Positions 19,780 to 29,123 of a DNA stretch of 64,000 nucleotides are shown one piece after another. The notes beneath the pieces were generated by a model. The model was given only the letters and a program-made list of their open reading frames with translations, made no database searches and had not been told where the DNA came from. Made by a program: the position numbers and the translations under genes. The DNA lies in contig WION01000110.1 of assembly GCA_015039365.1 (NCBI GenBank), forward strand, positions 62,001-126,000. Reading direction: 5' to 3'. Every line of letters starts with the position of its first letter. The stretch's first letter is position 1. Source of the stretch: Amanita rubescens. Lineage: Eukaryota > Basidiomycota > Agaricomycetes > Agaricales > Amanitaceae.

Positions 19780-22405
19780 TGAAACGATCAGAAGAAGGCC
19801 GATGCGGAAGTGCGTTCGGCCAAAGGGGCTTCGGAGGTCAGTCCTGGGGGTGCCTCGGAGGCAGAGAGAGTGCCGAAGACGAAGGTGAATGAGTGGAAGG
19901 TGTCCGAAGCACCGAGGAACGAAGGGAACGAAAGGAATCGAACTCGGAGCAGTAATGGGGTGATAATTCGCTAACTACAACTACGTACACAATGGTATAT
20001 ATACTACGGAGGCACGAGGTGACCATGTGACAATTCCTGCACCGAGTCCGAGGCCTGTGCATGCGTCCGAACACAAACGATCATCCTCCGGGATCGAGCA
20101 TAGGCTCGGAGTGCTTCGGGGAGCTTCGGAAGGTTTCGGAGATCGGTTCCAACGTAGCCGGAATCGGCTCGTTACACCTCCTGGGTACTTTTAATACTGA
20201 CCTCCTGGTCAGGACGGGGAGATCGGATGGTGATAGGAAGTAGAAGGGAAGTGGTGGGTGGGTTCTTCTCATCTTGCTTTCTTCAATTGTGCAGGCGGTC
20301 AAGGCGGCAGTTGGAATTTCGGCGGAATCAGGTCTCGGAATGGCAGCTGTCGGGATGCCAGATGGCTCGGAAATGATAAAGACTTCGGTGATGGGGTCGC
20401 CGAGGGTTTCCGGGGTGGCAGAAATTGGCGTAGCAGTGGTGGGGTCATCAGGAGCCTCGGAGGTCTCGGTGGTATCATGCATTGTAGTGGTAGGAGCGTC
20501 GGAGGGTCTGGAGGGTTCGGAGGGTTCGGAGGGGGTGGTATTAGGGAGCGTGGATTGATTAGGGATCGTGGTGCTAATGTGTATGTGCGTCGGAGTCGTA
20601 TGTACGTTTTGCAGTGCTTTAGTATTGACAGGCTCGGCGGTATGCATTCCGGAGTGGTCTAGAGCTTCCAGGAAGTAGTTGGAGGACACAAATGGCTTCG
20701 GAGCGGTCGGCTGTGTGTACCTCAGAAGCCATACATCGATGCGTTCTTTGAACCATTGTCCGAAGTGGCGGTATTGGAATGCATTCGGTTCGTTGCCGTC
20801 CAAAAATTGAATCCGTCCGTCGACTATTTTGATCTTCCCTTGCCTTGCATATTCATCCCTGATATGGCACCAGGCTGTCCGATGATTGATATCTCCGCAG
20901 AAAATGCATCCGCTAAGGAGATGGGTGGAAGCTGTGCTCGGAGCGAAGGCAGTGCTCGGAGGGGGAGTAGGGATAGGTGTCGGAGGCGTCGGAAGCGTCG
21001 GAGCTTGTGGGGTGGTCGCGGCGAGCAAGGCTATAGCAGACCTTGAGCTGATAATGAATTGCGCGGCACTATTCATGTCTTTTAGATCATAGCCGTCATC
21101 GGGGTGGACGTCCGGGTACTTGATTGTGAGCCGAGTAGTGATATCGGGTCGGAGATCCGGAGGGAATGCGGACATGTACATGATGCTTGCCTCACGGCGT
21201 GTCATGCGGCGCTTTCCGATGAGGTATTGAGCTGTTCCGGAAAATTCCCTGTGATACTCAGCAAGGGCTGTCTCGGATGTGACATTTTGCGCTGAGAAGC
21301 GGTCGGAAATGGCGTGTAGTGCTGCAATAGTGTGGCGGCGATCGGGCTGTGCCTCGGGGTAGATCTCGGAAATCACTTTCTTAAATGCATCCCAGGTTTT
21401 CGGATCCGATAGGGTGTCCCGAGCAGCTCTCCAGATCTCGGAAGATTTCTCATCGGTGTAGTAGACGGCCCATTTGATCAGTTCAGCATCTCCGGAGCGT
21501 TGTCTATCCTCGCAGATCATCTCGATATCTTCGAGGTATCTCTCAAGGCCAGCGGCAGTGCCTCGGAAGCAGGGTGCCTCCTTGTTCGTTCGGATGGGCA
21601 TGCGGCGGCTTGGTTCGGTCATGATGTTACTGGCAGGCCGAAGCGAAGCGAGCTGTTCTGATGGAAAGCGAGGTGAATTAAGCAAGGGGCTTCAGGGACG
21701 AAAGCTATTGATCGATCGGAGCTGGATCGGGAGTAGTGGAACGTGTGGGCGTTGTTCGGCTGCTGCTGTGCTGGTGCTGTGGGGCCGAATGGTGAAGGCT
21801 ACTGCAGTGTAAAGAGCGGGGAGGGTATAATTGAAGAAAGGTCGGCGGGGTATGGTCTCTGAGCTATGGGAGGGCCGGCAGAGTGCTTGGAGTGGCTCGG
21901 AGCAGATTCCAAGTGACACCAGAACTTGTCCGATGCTTTCTGTGCAGCAGTTGGGTGAAAGGAATGACCGACGGACTGACCTAAGAGCCCCTCGCGGTGG
22001 GCTCCAGTTGAAACGATCAGAAGAAGGCCGATGCGGAAGTGCGTTCGGCCAAAGGGGCTTCGGAGGTCAGTCCTGGGGGTGCCTCGGAGGCAGAGAGAGT
22101 GCCGAAGACGAAGGTGAATGAGTGGAAGGTGTCCGAAGCACCGAGGAACGAAGGGAACGAAAGGAATCGAACTCGGAGCAGTAATGGGGTGATAATTCGC
22201 TAACTACAACTACGTACACAATGGTATATATACTACGGAGGCACGAGGTGACCATGTGACAATTCCTGCACCGAGTCCGAGGCCTGTGCATGCGTCCGAA
22301 CACAAACGATCATCCTCCGGGATCGAGCATAGGCTCGGAGTGCTTCGGGGAGCTTCGGAAGGTTTCGGAGATCGGTTCCAACGTAGCCGGAATCGGCTCG
22401 TTACA
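19780..22405 (-). mobile_element. Gag-only LTR retrotransposon, copy 3 (complete)
   Basis: LTRs at 19780-20176 and 22009-22405 (397 bp each, identical on reading) with the 4-bp duplication acgg (19776-19779, 22406-22409). It sits just inside the left TIR of the MULE-like element, making it the innermost insertion of the deepest path. PBS and gag are as in copy 2. Confidence 0.9.
20081..21622 (-). CDS. Gag protein of the gag-only element (copy 3)
   Basis: A 513-residue frame with ATG at 21622 (MTEPSRRMPIRTNKEAP). It is collinear with the copy 2 protein and about 97% alike by eye: a capsid-like gag domain, the zinc knuckle CIFCGDINHRTAWC, then a Pro/Thr/Ser-rich tail. The stop lies inside the 3' LTR. 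Two intact full-length frames in separately inserted copies suggest selection for Gag function within the family, or very recent spread from one source. Confidence 0.85.
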   Translation of the reverse strand: MTEPSRRMPIRTNKEAPCFRGTAAGLERYLEDIEMICEDRQRSGDAELIKWAVYYTDEKSSEIWRAARDTLSDPKTWDAFKKVISEIYPEAQPDRRHTIAALHAISDRFSAQNVTSETALAEYHREFSGTAQYLIGKRRMTRREASIMYMSAFPPDLRPDITTRLTIKYPDVHPDDGYDLKDMNSAAQFIISSRSAIALLAATTPQAPTLPTPPTPIPTPPPSTAFAPSTASTHLLSGCIFCGDINHRTAWCHIRDEYARQGKIKIVDGRIQFLDGNEPNAFQYRHFGQWFKERIDVWLLRYTQPTAPKPFVSSNYFLEALDHSGMHTAEPVNTKALQNVHTTPTHIHISTTIPNQSTLPNTTPSEPSEPSRPSDAPTTTMHDTTETSEAPDDPTTATPISATPETLGDPITEVFIISEPSGIPTAAIPRPDSAEIPTAALTACTIEESKMRRTHPPLPFYFLSPSDLPVLTRRSVLKVPRRCNEPIPATLEPISETFRSSPKHSEPMLDPGG

Positions 22406-22603
22406 ACGGGTAGCTTAGGTAAATGAGATCGGAGCGGACTTTGGAATCCTTTGGGTGTGCCGCGCGCGTCGATAGCAGCCTCGTGAACGGCACGCAGCCC
22501 CCTCCCCCATCGTTGACCGGCTTGATTCGAGGTGAGTCGCAAATTCATGAAATCATATATTTACATCTTCTGACGCGGTTGATAGACCTTTCTTTGCGGT
22601 CTT

Positions 22604-23394
22604 ATGCCGTCAGACGTGGATACAGCGTCTCATATCCCTTCTATTGACGAAATCCGCTCACGAACATTCGAGGCTTTCGGAAAACGACCGTGTTTATGGC
22701 AGGCTCGCATCTGCGAAGCTATTTTACAGGGAAATCAAGATGTCATCTCGATAGCCGGTATTGGAATGGGGAAGACACTCACTTTTTGGATGCCCCTGTT
22801 ATTCCGCCCTCAAGGCATTCTCCTCATCATAACACCCCTCAATATCTTAGGAAAGCAGAATGTGGAGACTTTAGAGAAGGCTGGGATCAACGGGAGCTTT
22901 GTTTCAAGAGGAACGGCGTCGGAAGAAGTTTTTCGGGTGAGTAACGTGTTAATCCCCATGTACGATTCCCATTCATGTGAATACCCCAGGCAATTACATC
23001 TTTCCGCTATCGTGTTATTGTTGCCAATCCCGAGGAGCTCCTGCGTGACAAAGGTGGTTTTGAGAAGCTAATGAAGGACCGTTTATTCGTCAGCTCTCTC
23101 ATCAGCATTGTCATTGACGAGGCCCATTGCATCTCCCAATGGGGTTCTTTTCGTCCCGAGTACCGACATATTGGTCAATTGCGCTATCTCCAGCGCAAAC
23201 ATTGTCCATACCTTATCACGTCGGCGACGCTATCACCGGCAATCATTCAGGATATTAAGAAGGTTCTGAATCTCGATGAAGACAAATTACTGCTTTCACG
23301 TTGTTCCGTCAATCGCACAAATTTTGCCATTCTTGTTCGACCTATTCTGCATTCGCTGAGGTGCCATGTCCCTATTATTGGGATTGAGATGTGA
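22604..23394 (+). pseudogene. RecQ-family helicase N-terminal fragment
   Basis: Two exons: 22604-22936 and 22990-23394, with a GT-AG intron between (246 codons in total). Visible helicase motifs are a Q-like region (FGKRPCLWQARICEAI), Walker A GIGMGKT, motif Ia ITPLNILGKQ, the Walker B/DEAH box IVIDEAHCISQWG, and motif III TSATL. The fragment ends around NRTNFAILVR, the end of the first RecA-like lobe. The second helicase lobe, RQC and HRDC regions are missing. The following residues are out of family and overlap the DUF6589 fragment on the other strand, so this is a captured 5' part of a host-type gene rather than a working helicase. Confidence 0.8.
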
Positions 23395-24420
23395 TTTTGC
23401 CCACAGCTCAGCTGAGCATTTTAGGTCTTCTCGTGTTACACCATGCTCCAGACGTATAAGCAAGCCTGAGGTAAGATGTTTTAAAGTCTCAAAAGGGTTT
23501 TCGACGACAGGCATCGACATTTTTAGGTTAACGTCAAAATTGTCATACGCATAGCTTGCCAAAAGCGTCTGGCCAAGTTCGCGCAAGGAACGGGATGCTT
23601 CATTTGACAAGGACTTGATCGCTGTAAGAACAGATGTCATTGAGATTGACATCCCCATTTGCGCTAGAGGCTAGAGCATTGACCACTCGTTCCGGAGTGC
23701 AACAAGAATGAAGAAAACTTCCAACCAGCGACTGTAAGTTATTCGCTTTCTGGTTCGTACTTTGCATTAAAATGCTCGTAATCACCGCCTTCTTCTAGCA
23801 GGAACTAAGCAAAGCTGCAACCAAGCAAAGCGAAGCAAGAAGCTCACAATAGTAAGCATTTTTTCTTTTTCTTTTTGCTTTGTTTCTCTCTGCTCCTCTG
23901 GTGATGATGGTGTTCTGACTTGTCCCTCCAGCAGGACCTCATCATCATCAGGATTTGCATGAGGGTGAGCTTGAGCAGCCTCAGACTCGGATCCACATCG
24001 TTTTCGTCTGTTTCGAGCAGATAGCAGCACTTCAAGTAGTCCTGAAAGCATCGGCGCCTTAGAATCAATATCCACAGAAAGTTCTCCCAGTTTAAAATCT
24101 TCGACATCCTTTGGAATGGCCCGAAGCGCCGAGAAATGCCAGTTAGAATCGACGTCCACAAGAGCCTCAATTTCGGCAGCATATGCTGAGTGAAGCGCCT
24201 CTCCAGCACGTTTTTGAGCCTCTACAGAGACCTTCCTATGCTTCAGCAATGCATACACGATGTTCCCAGCATGGTTAAGCAGTCCTACGGTATGTAAATT
24301 CTGTTTGAAGCGAGCTTCTGTTAACAAGGCCATTACAAGGTGTGAAACAGGAGTCATTCCACATTGTTCCAGGGCCCAAAAGACGGGCCTGAAGTCGGCC
24401 TCGGGATGGGGATCACTCAT
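23296..24420 (-). pseudogene. DUF6589-type protein fragment with frameshift
   Basis: Read on the minus strand from ATG 24420 (MSDPHPEADFRPVFWALEQ), with a probable intron of about 50 nt around 23785-23840. Blocks typical of the basidiomycete DUF6589 family follow: ILMQSTNQKANNLQSLVG, FLHSCCTPERVVNAL, LGQTLLASYAYDNFDVN, HLTSGLLIRLEHGVT, DLKCSAELWAKSHLNP. A tandem 7-bp duplication at about 23662-23675 (ctagagg twice, approximately) shifts the frame between NALA and MGMSIS. The family's large C-terminal domain is absent; homology stops where the helicase fragment begins. It is a captured and broken gene piece. Confidence 0.7.
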
Positions 24421-24580
24421 GGACGAGATCAAGTAGCGAATGTATGTACAGACGTCGACGACGATCCCCTCCTCCCTCTATGCATGTATTTTTAGAAACA
24501 TCTGAGTTTCAAAACGGCTCTGCCGAACATTTACATAATCGTTATCTAAGCAAGCGTGATGAAAGACCAGCCAGCGTGAC

Positions 24581-24680
24581 TTTATTTGTATATGTTAAGT
24601 GCCAGTCTCTCTGGAACGTAGTCTTACATAAACATCGTCAAGACGTCCAACGGTCCAGACGAGACTGGGAAGGAGTCTGG
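24581..24680 (-). repeat. Right 100-bp terminal inverted repeat
   Basis: Exact inverse of 19652-19751; ends ggaaggagtctgg and is followed by the target duplication aggaaac (24681-24687). Confidence 0.92.
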
Positions 24681-24687
24681 AGGAAAC

Positions 24688-25123
24688 CCCGCCTCCCACT
24701 TATCCAGATGCTATAACACAGTCATCGCTGCCCACGCCGTTTGAACAAATCCCTGAAAGACGAATTTCTACCGCTTCGCCCGCTACTACTATTGATTCCG
24801 CCCAACTCGAACAAGGCGAACCTTCCCCGCTTATCGAAAGAAGACGACGAGGGACAAATACTCGTCCTCCAGGCAACCGCTTCACTACTACTACTACTGG
24901 ACCTCCACCATCACGACGAAACCTTGGAAACCGTCGAGGCCAATCCACACGAGGACAGTCGACACGACATGTCGCCACTATGACCGCCTCGAATACACGA
25001 GAAGAGCGACCGACTCTTCAAGAACGACTTACTGACAACCGCCGCCGCCGTCGTCATCCCTGGCAAGGAAATGAAGACTCTTACACCTACGACAGCGATG
25101 CTGAACACAATCGTGACACGTAG
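24688..25123 (+). CDS. G1 third ORF, C-terminal 145 codons after the insertion
   Basis: After removal of the long-TIR element and one duplicate, codon ACC is completed by base 24688 and the frame continues PPPTYPDAITQ without a stop to TAG at 25121-25123. The tail is basic and low-complexity (IERRRRGTNTRPPGNR, RRNLGNRRGQSTRGQS, NRRRRRHPWQGNE), like a nucleic-acid-binding extension. The undisturbed protein would have about 716 residues. The precise frame restoration is strong evidence that the third ORF was coding when the insertion happened. Confidence 0.75.
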
Positions 25124-25180
25124 TCATAAGTAAATTCAATATTCAGCGAATATTGGACTTCGTATGTAGGAGAAGGGCTA

Positions 25181-25610
25181 TGTTACAAATGTACGTCATG
25201 GCCTATCTTTTTCTTATCTTATCATCTATGTCATCCCTCCTATGTCATTATTTGCATATGCGTTCCTTCCGGAACATTCATCGTTTATCATATGCCAATT
25301 ACTTTTATCACATGTATGTCGTTTTCACATGTTAACCGTTTCATTATCACATGTAACCGTTTTCATTATCACATGTATATATACTTACCATATTTGCATA
25401 TGTACTTTGTACTATATAAATCACGCAAATATACGACTAGACCTCAGTCTAGTTTTAACAGTCAAAATCTGTCTCGTTATCGTCTAAGTTCCCTTGAGGA
25501 CTTATCCGATAACACTCTTATTCTTTGAACGTTCTTAAGTGCCGGAACTCCCTTGAGGAACCTACGGTACCTGATAGGCTTGACTTATCAGTGAACGAAC
25601 AAACGTAACA
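25181..25610 (+). repeat. 3' LTR of G1
   Basis: Identical on reading to 12076-12505; followed by the duplicated target gcgtt and then by hAT-B transposase sequence. Confidence 0.93.
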
Positions 25611-26754
25611 GCGTTGAGCCTGATGTCGAACCGGGCCCATTGAGTAAATCATCGAACATGTTAGTCGTCTCATGCGTTTCCTCGATACGAAACTGTGGGT
25701 TGTCAATCTAGTTCGGAATAGTCAACTGATGGTAAGGAGAACAGGCCTTCGTACATACCATGAAATCATTCTCGCTTGAGGCGGGCACTGCAACGGGATC
25801 CGAATAGTTTGATAACGCCTCTCTCACGAGGTTGCGCGCCTCCTCAATCCAGTCCGGCTCCCAGCGGGCTGACTGAAAGTAGGAGAGTTTAAGACGAGGG
25901 TCTAAAACTAGCAGAAAGTTAATTAATTGAAAGATAACTATAATACTCTGATCACGTACCCATTGCAATCTGATACATTTTGGAGAGATCTGTCTTCGAG
26001 TAATAACGGTTGAGCGTCTGCTTGCCAATACAGATAGCAGCACGGATAGCAGTCGAATATGCAGGTGAGATCATTGCTGTCGCCAGGTGCTCGTCTAAGC
26101 GGTCCATAGCTGGGATAACGGTCGAAAGGTTTGAGACTTTAGATCTTGAAAAGAAATCCGTCGCGTCTTTAAATATCTATGTAGAGAATGAATAAGGAAA
26201 GAAGCAAAAGTCGATTGTATACCACTCACTTTGAGTATATCGCGCAATTGCTTCGCTAATAGCCATTCCTCCGGATCCATCTCGTAATTACGTAGTTCCA
26301 GACCATGCTCACTAGTAAGATTGTCAATAATATCCCGGTACTCAATGGCAAATTCAAGCAAAACGTAGGTGGAGTTCCAGCGTGTGCGAACGTCGAGGGG
26401 CATGTTTTTATCTTTCATTTGTCGTGCTTTGCAAAGTTCTCGCCATCGAGGTGTAACAACGGTTGGTGAGTTTTTGAGCGCATAGCCAGTCTTGCGGAGC
26501 TGCACAATTGAAGCATGAGCAGGCAACTTAGGATACGTGGGTCCAGGGCTTGCGGCATGCGGCGGTAGCGTGGACCCACGTGGATACACAAACTCCCACA
26601 CACCTTTACTAACATGCGTCTTGCTGGCATCACATCCTGCACCAAAGAGCGCAATTCCTCTCGACTCATCCCCCGCCTCTCATCAACCCAGCCATCTACA
26701 TCATCCAGCTCACGGCTCTCAAGCGGTTCTTGTTCGATCTCATGTGCCATCTCT
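25611..26754 (-). CDS. hAT-B transposase, middle segment (second piece)
   Basis: The minus-strand exons carry the central and C-terminal catalytic-fold part of the transposase: EEMAHEIEQEPLESREL, SPTVVTPRWRELCKA, VRTRWNSTYVLLEFAIEYRD, EEWLLAKQLRDIL, then AMDRLDEHL and VLDPRLKLSYF. RTRWNST and LDPRLKL are conserved hAT blocks. Small introns are likely near 26175-26230, 25915-25960 and 25660-25720. The upper junction (26754 to 35068) joins as GLAEEMAHE and the lower one (25611 to 12075) as SGSTRLPSDE, both in frame. Confidence 0.8.
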
Positions 26755-26759
26755 TCTGC

Positions 26760-27285
26760 TGTTACAAACACGGTACGGACTCCTACATTATGATTACATG
26801 ACACGTCGGACATGCTTACTTTTTCGTATATGCCTACCCCTTCGTCACACCCCCATTATGTTCATCAAACGGACTGCCTCGTTCCCTTATCAATCCCCAT
26901 TCCGTTTACCCTATGCCCAACTCCTTGTTCATACGCGTACCATCCCCTATGCCCCTTGTTTTACCTATACTTGCTATCGCCTTTGTTCTACTTACGATAC
27001 GGCTGTGTTTCTGTACATGTATATAAACCGATGTACTGTAACGTCGAACCTTAAGTTCGACTTAACTGTCTAGTTTGTCTTTGTCAATATCACATCCTAT
27101 CTCACCTAAAGAACGTCGTTCTTACTCCGTTCATTATCGCTCTCAAGGATAAGACTTCTTCTAGTCGTCTTATCACTTAGCTTATTCGTTCACCTATTGT
27201 TTGACTTGTCCGTTGGACTTAGTCTACTTTGTCAAGCGCTCATAGCGTGGACACATTGTAGGTGGAGATTGACGTGATCATAACA
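26760..27285 (+). repeat. 5' LTR of G2
   Basis: tgttacaaacacggtacgg ... gatcataaca; same sequence at 34542-35067. A diverged relative is the LTR at 3572-4024. Confidence 0.93.
27020..27027 (+). promoter_or_regulatory. TATA box of the G2 LTR promoter
   Basis: tatataaa, 25-38 nt upstream of the palindromic segment ttaagttcgacttaa that pairs with the PBS. Confidence 0.5.
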
Positions 27286-27286
27286 A

Positions 27287-27300
27287 TTAAGTCGAACTTA
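27287..27300 (+). other. Self-priming primer-binding site of G2
   Basis: ttaagtcgaactta is the exact reverse complement of taagttcgacttaa at 27052-27065 in the LTR. It starts one base after the LTR, as in G1, and supports Tf1/sushi-style self-priming. Confidence 0.65.
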
Positions 27301-27377
27301 TCAAAAACGATACCCGAGTATTACCTCGTTGGTGAAACATAAGATAACTATCGAACTTCCGGAGAACCGGCCCGTAG

Positions 27378-29123
27378 GTTACCGGTCAGCCTGCAACAAT
27401 TACGGATCAACAGAGGACACCGCCTAATCGTGCTACAAGAGGAACAAGAGGACATTATTATCTAGATCATATCGCTATCTACAACGACCCTAAGGACCAC
27501 CTTTGGAAATATTCGAAAGACCACAGTCTCGTACCAACATCAGAGTTTTGGATACCACAGAGAGCCAACAGACCACCCAACAACGCATTCTATCATCGGT
27601 TCAACGACAAATACTATCTCCTAGGATTTGAAGTCGAATTCGACGAAAATACCAAACGTTGGGGAAGATATAACCCAGGCCCCGAATCAGAACTCACATA
27701 CGAATTTGTACCAGACGATTTCTTCAAAGGACCAAAGTGGATAGAAGGAAACCCAGATAACTTGCCCGAAAACCTACAGCACAGAAGCGCAGTCTCTACA
27801 CCGAAAGCAGCAGTCAAAACTACACCAAAAGGTAAAACTTTTGGAGTAACACAAGAAAGCGAATCAGGAACCGAATCTAGTGACGAAAACCCCGATCAGC
27901 AATTCGAAAGTTCCAGTGACCTTTCCGAGTCAGAAGACAAAACTGTTCCAGACTTACTTAGCCCAATCGATTTCAACCCGTTTGAAACAGAACAGGAGAA
28001 ACCGAATTCCCCAGGACTTCAATACATAGAAGTCGATCCTAAACCCGATCCTAGTCCAGGACCACCAGTACCACCACAGAAACCGCCTACACCACCTCCA
28101 GAACCACCCACAGTTACAATGACGACACCAGCAGTACAACCGATCCCTAGTCTCTTAGGAGAAATCCCTACCTTCACAGGAAAGCGATCTCAAGCACAGG
28201 ATTTCTTAGATCGAATGGAGCTATTCCTAGATCTCAATCCAGGTCGCATCAACACAGATAGACTTAAAATCGGACTGACGTTATCTATGATAACCGACAA
28301 AGCTGAAAACTGGAGACGCAATCAAAACAACGATCTTAATGATGCAGCAAAGACGGAGATAACATGGAACGACTGGACAGGATTTAAAACCAGATTCCTC
28401 AACAATTGGCAAGAAATAGATTCACCCGGAAACGCATACACAGAATTAGTACAACTACAGAAACGCAAAGACAAGAAAGGAAAACGAATCTCAATCCCAA
28501 AATACGTTGGTTTATTCAAAGAACTAATAAAGAAAGCTGGAATTACAGGCAGTGCCGCCACCCATATGTTCGGACAAGGACTCGACGCCAACACGTACAG
28601 AGCAGTCGTAATGAGAGACCCTAAAACCTTGGACGAATGGTATGAAGGAGCACTCAGAGCATACAACGCCGAAACACGTATTGGCATTCTAGCAACCAAC
28701 AGAGGAGGAACATCCTCACACAAACCCCCTCGAAACGAATGGGATATGGATCTCGATGCAATAATTCTTGGCGCGTTATCAAAGGATGAACGAACCCGAC
28801 ATATCCGAGATGGACTCTGTTTCATATGTCATAAACCGGACCATATGTCAGGACAATGCCCCATGAGGAAGGATAAAGGATCTTACAAAGGGAAGAAGAA
28901 GTTTAATGGAAAGAAAGGAAAGAAATTCGCACACGGTCGTCATATTCGAGCAACCGAAAGGGATGACGACGGCAGTAACTATGAAAACGTCGAAGAGTCT
29001 AGCCAGCATGAAGAAGAAGAAGAAGAAGACACTAGCGACAGAACGATACGCGCTATGTTAAAGAAACTCTCTCCAGATCAACGAATCAACCTCCTTATCA
29101 ACGCGGATAAACCGGATTTTTGA
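27378..29123 (+). CDS. G2 Gag (no AUG in the first 245 codons)
   Basis: The frame opens at 27378 and stops at 29121-29123; the first in-frame ATG lies near 28119. The N-terminal domain (PPNRATRGTRGHYYLD, SEFWIPQRANRPPN, KRWGRYNPGPE) is conserved with G1 and the 2-kb remnant. A candidate non-AUG start is ACG at 27402 (attACGG), matched by aaaACGG in the remnant. An acidic and then Pro-rich linker follows. The gag domain starts near 28150 (PTFTGKRSQAQDFLDRMELF, AENWRRNQNND) and the knuckle CFICHKPDHMSGQC lies near 28819. The C-terminus is basic then acidic. Confidence 0.8.
   Translation, partial: VTGQPATITDQQRTPPNRATRGTRGHYYLDHIAIYNDPKDHLWKYSKDHSLVPTSEFWIPQRANRPPNNAFYHRFNDKYYLLGFEVEFDENTKRWGRYNPGPESELTYEFVPDDFFKGPKWIEGNPDNLPENLQHRSAVSTPKAAVKTTPKGKTFGVTQESESGTESSDENPDQQFESSSDLSESEDKTVPDLLSPIDFNPFETEQEKPNSPGLQYIEVDPKPDPSPGPPVPPQKPPTPPPEPPTVTMTTPAVQPIPSLLGEIPTFTGKRSQAQDFLDRMELFLDLNPGRINTDRLKIGLTLSMITDKAENWRRNQNNDLNDAAKTEITWNDWTGFKTRFLNNWQEIDSPGNAYTELVQLQKRKDKKGKRISIPKYVGLFKELIKKAGITGSAATHMFGQGLDANTYRAVVMRDPKTLDEWYEGALRAYNAETRIGILATNRGGTSSHKPPRNEWDMDLDAIILGALSKDERTRHIRDGLCFICHKPDHMSGQCPMRKDKGSYKGKKKFNGKKGKKFAHGRHIRATERDDDGSNYENVEESSQHEEEEEEDTSDRTIRAMLKKLSPDQRINLLINADKPDF
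29114..29120 (+). other. Putative -1 frameshift heptamer of G2
   Basis: G GAT TTT in the gag phase, directly before the gag stop TGA. GGAUUU-type heptamers are used by some retroviral junctions. Position and phase match the G1 site. Confidence 0.5.

Larger units (their letters stand above)
19652..24680. mobile_element. Long-TIR (MULE-like) element carrying gene fragments
   Basis: Perfect 100-bp terminal inverted repeats (19652-19751, 24581-24680) enclose the element. The target duplication is aggaaac; because the site continues with c residues its length can be read as 7-9 bp. Removing the element restores the G1 third ORF in frame. Without the nested gag-only copy 3 it is about 2.4 kb. It holds no transposase but a RecQ-type helicase fragment (plus) and a DUF6589 fragment (minus) arranged tail to tail. 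Long TIRs, a 7-9 bp duplication and captured gene pieces are the marks of a Pack-MULE-type element; the superfamily is my inference. Confidence 0.82.
12076..25610 (+). mobile_element. G1, full-length chromodomain gypsy element (13.5 kb with nested insert)
   Basis: LTRs at 12076-12505 and 25181-25610 (430 bp each) read identically, and the element is flanked by gcgtt (12071-12075, 25611-25615). The order is LTR, self-complementary PBS, gag, pol in the -1 frame (PR-RT-RH-IN-chromodomain), then a third long frame. The 5029-bp insertion at 19652-24680 splits that third frame. Identical LTRs point to a recent insertion. The host site is the transposase gene of hAT-B. Confidence 0.93.

Noticed and set aside
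22604..23394. A functional RecQ helicase gene
   Set aside because: Only the first RecA-like lobe is present; the second lobe and RQC/HRDC regions are missing and the end runs into a fragment of another gene.
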